DNA from: Tupaia tana
Taxonomy: Eukaryota; Chordata; Mammalia; Scandentia; Tupaiidae
Length of the DNA: 64,000 nt
Reading direction: 5' to 3'
NCBI GenBank assembly: GCA_026018925.1
Contig: JAKSZU010000002.1
Coordinates: 89,043,975-89,107,974, forward strand
Shown one piece after another: positions 60,907 to 64,000 of the stretch. The translations under genes were made by a program, and so were the position numbers. The notes under the pieces are model-generated. The model was not told the DNA's origin, ran no database searches, and was given only the letters and a program-made list of their open reading frames with translations. The number at the start of each line of letters is the position of its first letter. Position 1 is the stretch's first letter.

Positions 60907-62407
60907 TATACTATGTATATATTTATTTGTCATTTCTTCATTTCTTCTATTTTTTCAGCAGATATTGTGTTATTTTAATGTGCCAAGCCTATAAGTGATG
61001 GGGCCAGGCAGATTGAATACATTATTATTAACAAGATCTTTGAATTATTTTCAAAGTGCAATGTAAGGCTCATGAAGGGTTTTAAAGATAATATCATTCA
61101 ATTTGTATGTTTAAATTTGTCTGATTATAAGAAAAAAGAAAGGGTTGGAATGGGAAAAAAAAAGGGTATCAGATATGCCAGAAATGATGCTAATCCAGCC
61201 TGCCATCTCTAGATTTCCATAAATTTGCATTGTGTTTGTGTGTGAATGTATGAGCATGCCTTAGCTCTTACTAAATTATAAGCTCTTTGTTCCTGGGAAT
61301 TAGATATCTCACTGCTTGATGACATATGTCCAGAAATTTCTGGAATTCTCCTGATTGGAAATTTGTTCTGCAATGTCCACATAAAATAAAGACCATAGCA
61401 TAAATTCCAGTTGGTTAATCTCCAAATATCATTTTACCACCTCTTGCACCAAGAAACAACAAAAAGTTCTTCATTTTGGCTCAGAATATGGTGGTGGGGG
61501 GGAGGTGGTAACTCCCCTCTTTAAAGAGTTCATAGCAAATATATATTATTGAAAAGCTATGCATGGATTTCAAAACTATTTTGCACCAATAGAAAGTCAT
61601 ACTTTAATTACACTTTCTTATGAACTTTTTGAAGCCCCTTCATATATGGTCACCACACTCAAGCTACCTAGATCAGTAAGTTTAGGTTATCACATTTGGT
61701 TAAAAAAAAAATACTTTCAGGTAAATTTATAAAAATGTAAGAGGAAAACTAAAAAATGACATCAATTTCTTTGTCATTTTCGAGTACTTTTGGAGAACTA
61801 GATGCTTTGCTATTTATCATTTTGTTGTTGTTTTAGACTCATGAGCCTATTTCCAAGGCAAATGTGAGTTACTTTTTGTGAAAGGCTTTAGGAAAATATT
61901 CTGTCAAGAGCTTTGGGACAATCAAGATAAATGACACCCTTTACATTGCTCTTATACTAATCACCCCTTTATGAATCTGTCCCTCAAAAAATGCATTTGT
62001 CTGTGCCAGGTTGCTCTTCACACACCCCTGACGCTGCTCCTAACCCTCTGTTCCCTGATCCGTGGACTATCAGTAACATCACTTCATTCTCGATCTTGTT
62101 TCTCTGCCAAACTGATTCTCCACCTAAGGTCCTGTACTCAGAACCATCTCATGAGGGGTTTTGGATATGAGGGATTAAGCTTTTGGTAGAATGAAATGAT
62201 TGACTTTTTATAGCATCTTCCTCATGATCATCCCCCAGATATTTGTATTTTACTATTTTCCACTCATAATTTAGACTACCTATTAAAAAAATACATACAA
62301 TAAAGTTTTAACAAATTTGAGTCTACCTTCTGGTTTACCTTCTGGTTGTTGTTAGTATTCTCTAAAACACACATAAACCAGGAGTCTTTCAAAAAGTTTT
62401 TGGAAGA
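60907..62407. other. no recognised feature
   Basis: Unique-looking sequence with a short GT/G-rich patch at 61489-61510. Confidence 0.5.
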
Positions 62408-62442
62408 TGAAATAAAAAAAAAAAAAAAAAAAAAGATAAGGG

Positions 62443-62534
62443 ACGACCGCATATTACATGGTTAAGCACTGTGCAGAGGAAGCCCATCCAATATGACTGA
62501 CTGGCTTCAAATTCAGGCCTTCAAAGTAACATAC
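62443..62534 (+). mobile_element. old tRNA-SINE head fragment
   Basis: Preceded by an A tract (62409-62433). Reads gggacgaccgcatattacat, then ggttaagcactgtgc, with a B-box-like ggcttcaaattcaggcc. No body follows. Confidence 0.5.
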
Positions 62535-62536
62535 CA

Positions 62537-62589
62537 GGGGACCAGCAGTTGGTGTAACGGCTATGTCACTGGATGCCCAAGTAGTCTAC
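62537..62589 (+). mobile_element. tRNA SINE head interrupted by a provirus
   Basis: Starts ggggaccagcagttggtg and runs to the anticodon-arm region (ccaagtagtctac), where the SINE stops and the LTR begins. The remainder should lie beyond the provirus, outside this window. Confidence 0.88.
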
Positions 62590-62700
62590 TGTCCCCGACC
62601 CGCGGGACAGTGGAACAGGTTCCCTGGGGGAGGGAGTGAGAGATGGGACAAACACACACACAGACAATACAAGGTGCTGATCAAGTCTTCTTCTTCTTCA

Positions 62701-62730
62701 TTTATTGAGAAAAAATGGCGAGTTATATAC
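62701..62730 (-). promoter_or_regulatory. LTR TATA box and polyadenylation signal
   Basis: Reverse-complement TATATAA followed by AATAAA within one short block of the LTR, marking the U3/R transition. Confidence 0.75.
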
Positions 62731-62919
62731 AGCTGGTGGGCACCAATTGGTTGCCCAAAATGCAAATGAGATAGAACAGCATGAACCAATCATTGATGTG
62801 GGTGGATCTCTCCCGTTGCCTAGAAACCCAACCACTTCTGGGGAGAACGGTTGGTCACATGATTTCTGAGAAACGGTTTGCTCAGTGAGGAAGTGAAGTC
62901 TAATGGTTTCCAAGATCGT

Positions 62920-62953
62920 GGATAGCTCAAGATGGCGGATAGCTCAAGATGGC
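62920..62953 (-). promoter_or_regulatory. duplicated 17-bp U3 element with YY1-like sites
   Basis: Perfect tandem repeat of ggatagctcaagatggc (62920-62936, 62937-62953). Each unit holds caagatggc, the known YY1 core. Location in U3, upstream of TATA, fits an enhancer. Function is inferred. Confidence 0.7.
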
Positions 62954-62976
62954 TTCTGTATGCAGTCCCTGCCACA

Positions 62977-62992
62977 TGTTCCCCTTTTTTAT
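62977..62992 (-). other. polypurine tract
   Basis: Minus strand AAAAAAGGGGAACA directly before the LTR TG start, the expected primer for plus-strand DNA synthesis. Confidence 0.85.
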
Positions 62993-63191
62993 TTTTTCAA
63001 AGAGAGGAGAAAAACCTGGGGGAATCGTGCCTGTCTTAGGTTGGAGTCGTTTTTTAGAGCCACACGTCCATCCTTACCCGTCATTGGAGAATCCCATTGC
63101 GATGATGGATTTCCTGTCTTAGATGGGAGGACTGTACAGCTGTTACAGGCTCAGACTCTCTTACCTGTCTTTGGCTAACTGATTCAGCACC

Positions 63192-63554
63192 TCAGGTAGG
63201 AGCAATGTCTAGGCTCCGTGATACTCCTTCTCCAGGTTGTGGTAGTGGACTTGGATAGGCTGCATTTTTTATGGAATTAATCTGTTGTTTAAGGAAAGCC
63301 ATGAGCTTATTAAAGAGAACAGGCCCCAAAGAGCAATCAATCAGTAAACCCAGAATCGGACCAAGTATGGGGAGGAAAAAGGGGAGGAGTCCATTCCATG
63401 CAGACCATAAGGGACTGTCAGGAATGATACCGGACTTGTTGGTGTAAAAGCAGCAGCGTTCCTGTAAAGCAAGACAGAGACCCCCCTGTTCTGCCAGGAG
63501 GAGCGGTGCCAGGATCGAAACCAGTAGCGGTAGCGTTGAAGAAGCAGAACAGGA
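63192..63554 (-). pseudogene. env: retroviral Env transmembrane-subunit remnant
   Basis: An open stretch of about 120 codons on the minus strand, ending at TGA (63192-63194). Visible in order: a hydrophobic start, a CX6CC motif (C-LALQER-CC, near 63445-63475), a short ectodomain, a long hydrophobic membrane span (near 63290-63400) and a charged cytoplasmic tail. CX6CC with this layout is the gamma/type-D class of Env. The whole surface subunit and most of the fusion region are absent, so it cannot act in entry. It shares the integrase reading frame and follows the integrase stop directly. Confidence 0.82.
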
Positions 63555-64000
63555 TCAGGTATCTTTATTTTGTTGATCTGTGGAAGGAGAGAGAGATATC
63601 TCAGGGCTTTCATCATCCCTGGATGGCTTGTTAGAATCAATCTGTTTGATTAATCTTTCTGGTAACCAACGAGCAGCATCCATTTTTTGAGAATAGATGC
63701 AGACAGACCCTCTGCCCCAAATGAGGACAGGGTCTGGACCATTCCATGTATTGTCCAGAGGATCTTTCCACAAAACTGAGGCAAATTTTGTTTTGGTAGT
63801 TGAATGCCAGAAGCACTCAGCAGCTGAGTCTCCATCTTTATCAAGAGACAGGAAATTTAGGACAAAAAGAGCATGTGCCAGAAGGTATTTTGGCGAGCCC
63901 TTAGTCTGTAAAAGCGCTCCCTTTTTTAGCATTTGGAGAGTATTTTTCAAGGAAAGATGAGTACATTCAACAATGCCTTGTCCCTGGGGATTGTATGGAA
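63555..64000 (-). pseudogene. pol: retroviral integrase C-terminal part (pol), open to window edge
   Basis: Open from the window edge to TGA at 63555-63557. The first visible residues are P-Y-N-P-Q-G-Q-G-I-V-E; the E (63966-63968) is the catalytic glutamate of the DDE triad. After an alpha-helical segment come SLDKDG and AAE (equivalent of the AAERHW-type helix), then the DNA-binding domain marker WNGPDPVLIWGRGSVC, typical of betaretroviral integrases. No stop is seen, so the provirus is fairly young. The rest of pol, gag and the 5' LTR lie beyond position 64000. The 131-codon and shorter overlapping frames here are parts or shadows of this one. Confidence 0.9.

Larger units (their letters stand above)
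62590..62976 (-). mobile_element. 3' LTR of a type-D/betaretrovirus-like provirus
   Basis: 387 bp with the inverted ends TGT...ACA (minus strand TGTGGCAGGG ... GGTCGGGGACA). On the minus strand a TATA motif (TATATAA, 62722-62730 on the plus strand) precedes an AATAAA signal (plus TTTATT at 62701-62706), with U5 toward 62590. AATAAA lying only about 20 bases after TATA is consistent with a very short R region, as known in type-D viruses. A polypurine tract abuts the U3 end. Confidence 0.88.

Noticed and set aside
63341..63640. Minus-strand 99-codon ORF as a viral protein
   Set aside because: It is the wrong frame over the Env stub; the adjacent frame has the CX6CC and membrane span.

Overview
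This is AT-rich, gene-poor nuclear DNA from a placental mammal. I find no cellular protein-coding exon, no functional RNA gene, no CpG island and no prokaryotic feature. Every long or recognisable reading frame lies in a transposable element. Ancient mammalian repeats (MIR, L2, MLT1/MST MaLR LTRs, old antisense L1) place it in Mammalia. The commonest repeat is a ~250-260 bp tRNA-headed SINE, with about 30 copies on both strands, many with perfect target-site duplications. Two degraded copies of a 7SL (Alu-like) dimer suggest Euarchontoglires. A dominant non-Alu tRNA SINE beside old 7SL repeats is what I would expect of a colugo (Dermoptera, CYN-type SINEs). That species call is inference from memory and needs a database search.

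Layout. 682-6913 is an old full-length L1 with a 15-bp target-site duplication, a tandemly repeated 5' UTR and a degraded mariner DNA transposon (3984-5307) inside ORF2. 7-35 kb is unique sequence with many SINEs, two MLT1 LTRs, an L2 tail, an antisense ancient L1 and the two 7SL dimers. 35.7-37.0 kb is the 5' part of a second L1 (ORF1) with no 3' end. 38.15-39.07 kb is a three-level nest: SINE within MST-like LTR within L2. 39-51 kb is mostly unique DNA with MIR relics. 51.74-53.11 kb is a young L1 3' end with a twin-priming inversion and an uninterrupted ORF2 C-terminus. 53-62.5 kb holds more SINEs, including one that carries an 88-bp copy of nearby non-repeat DNA. 62.59-64.0 kb is the 3' part of a minus-strand type-D/betaretrovirus-like provirus that interrupts a SINE: LTR, polypurine tract, a remnant of the Env transmembrane subunit and the integrase C-terminus, with the Env surface subunit missing.

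The parts do not form a pathway. The window records successive insertions. The clearest leads for follow-up are the env-deleted provirus with duplicated YY1-like sites in U3, the 7SL dimers, the templated insertion at 55.46 kb, and the subfamily structure of the tRNA SINE. I found no convincing new gene system.
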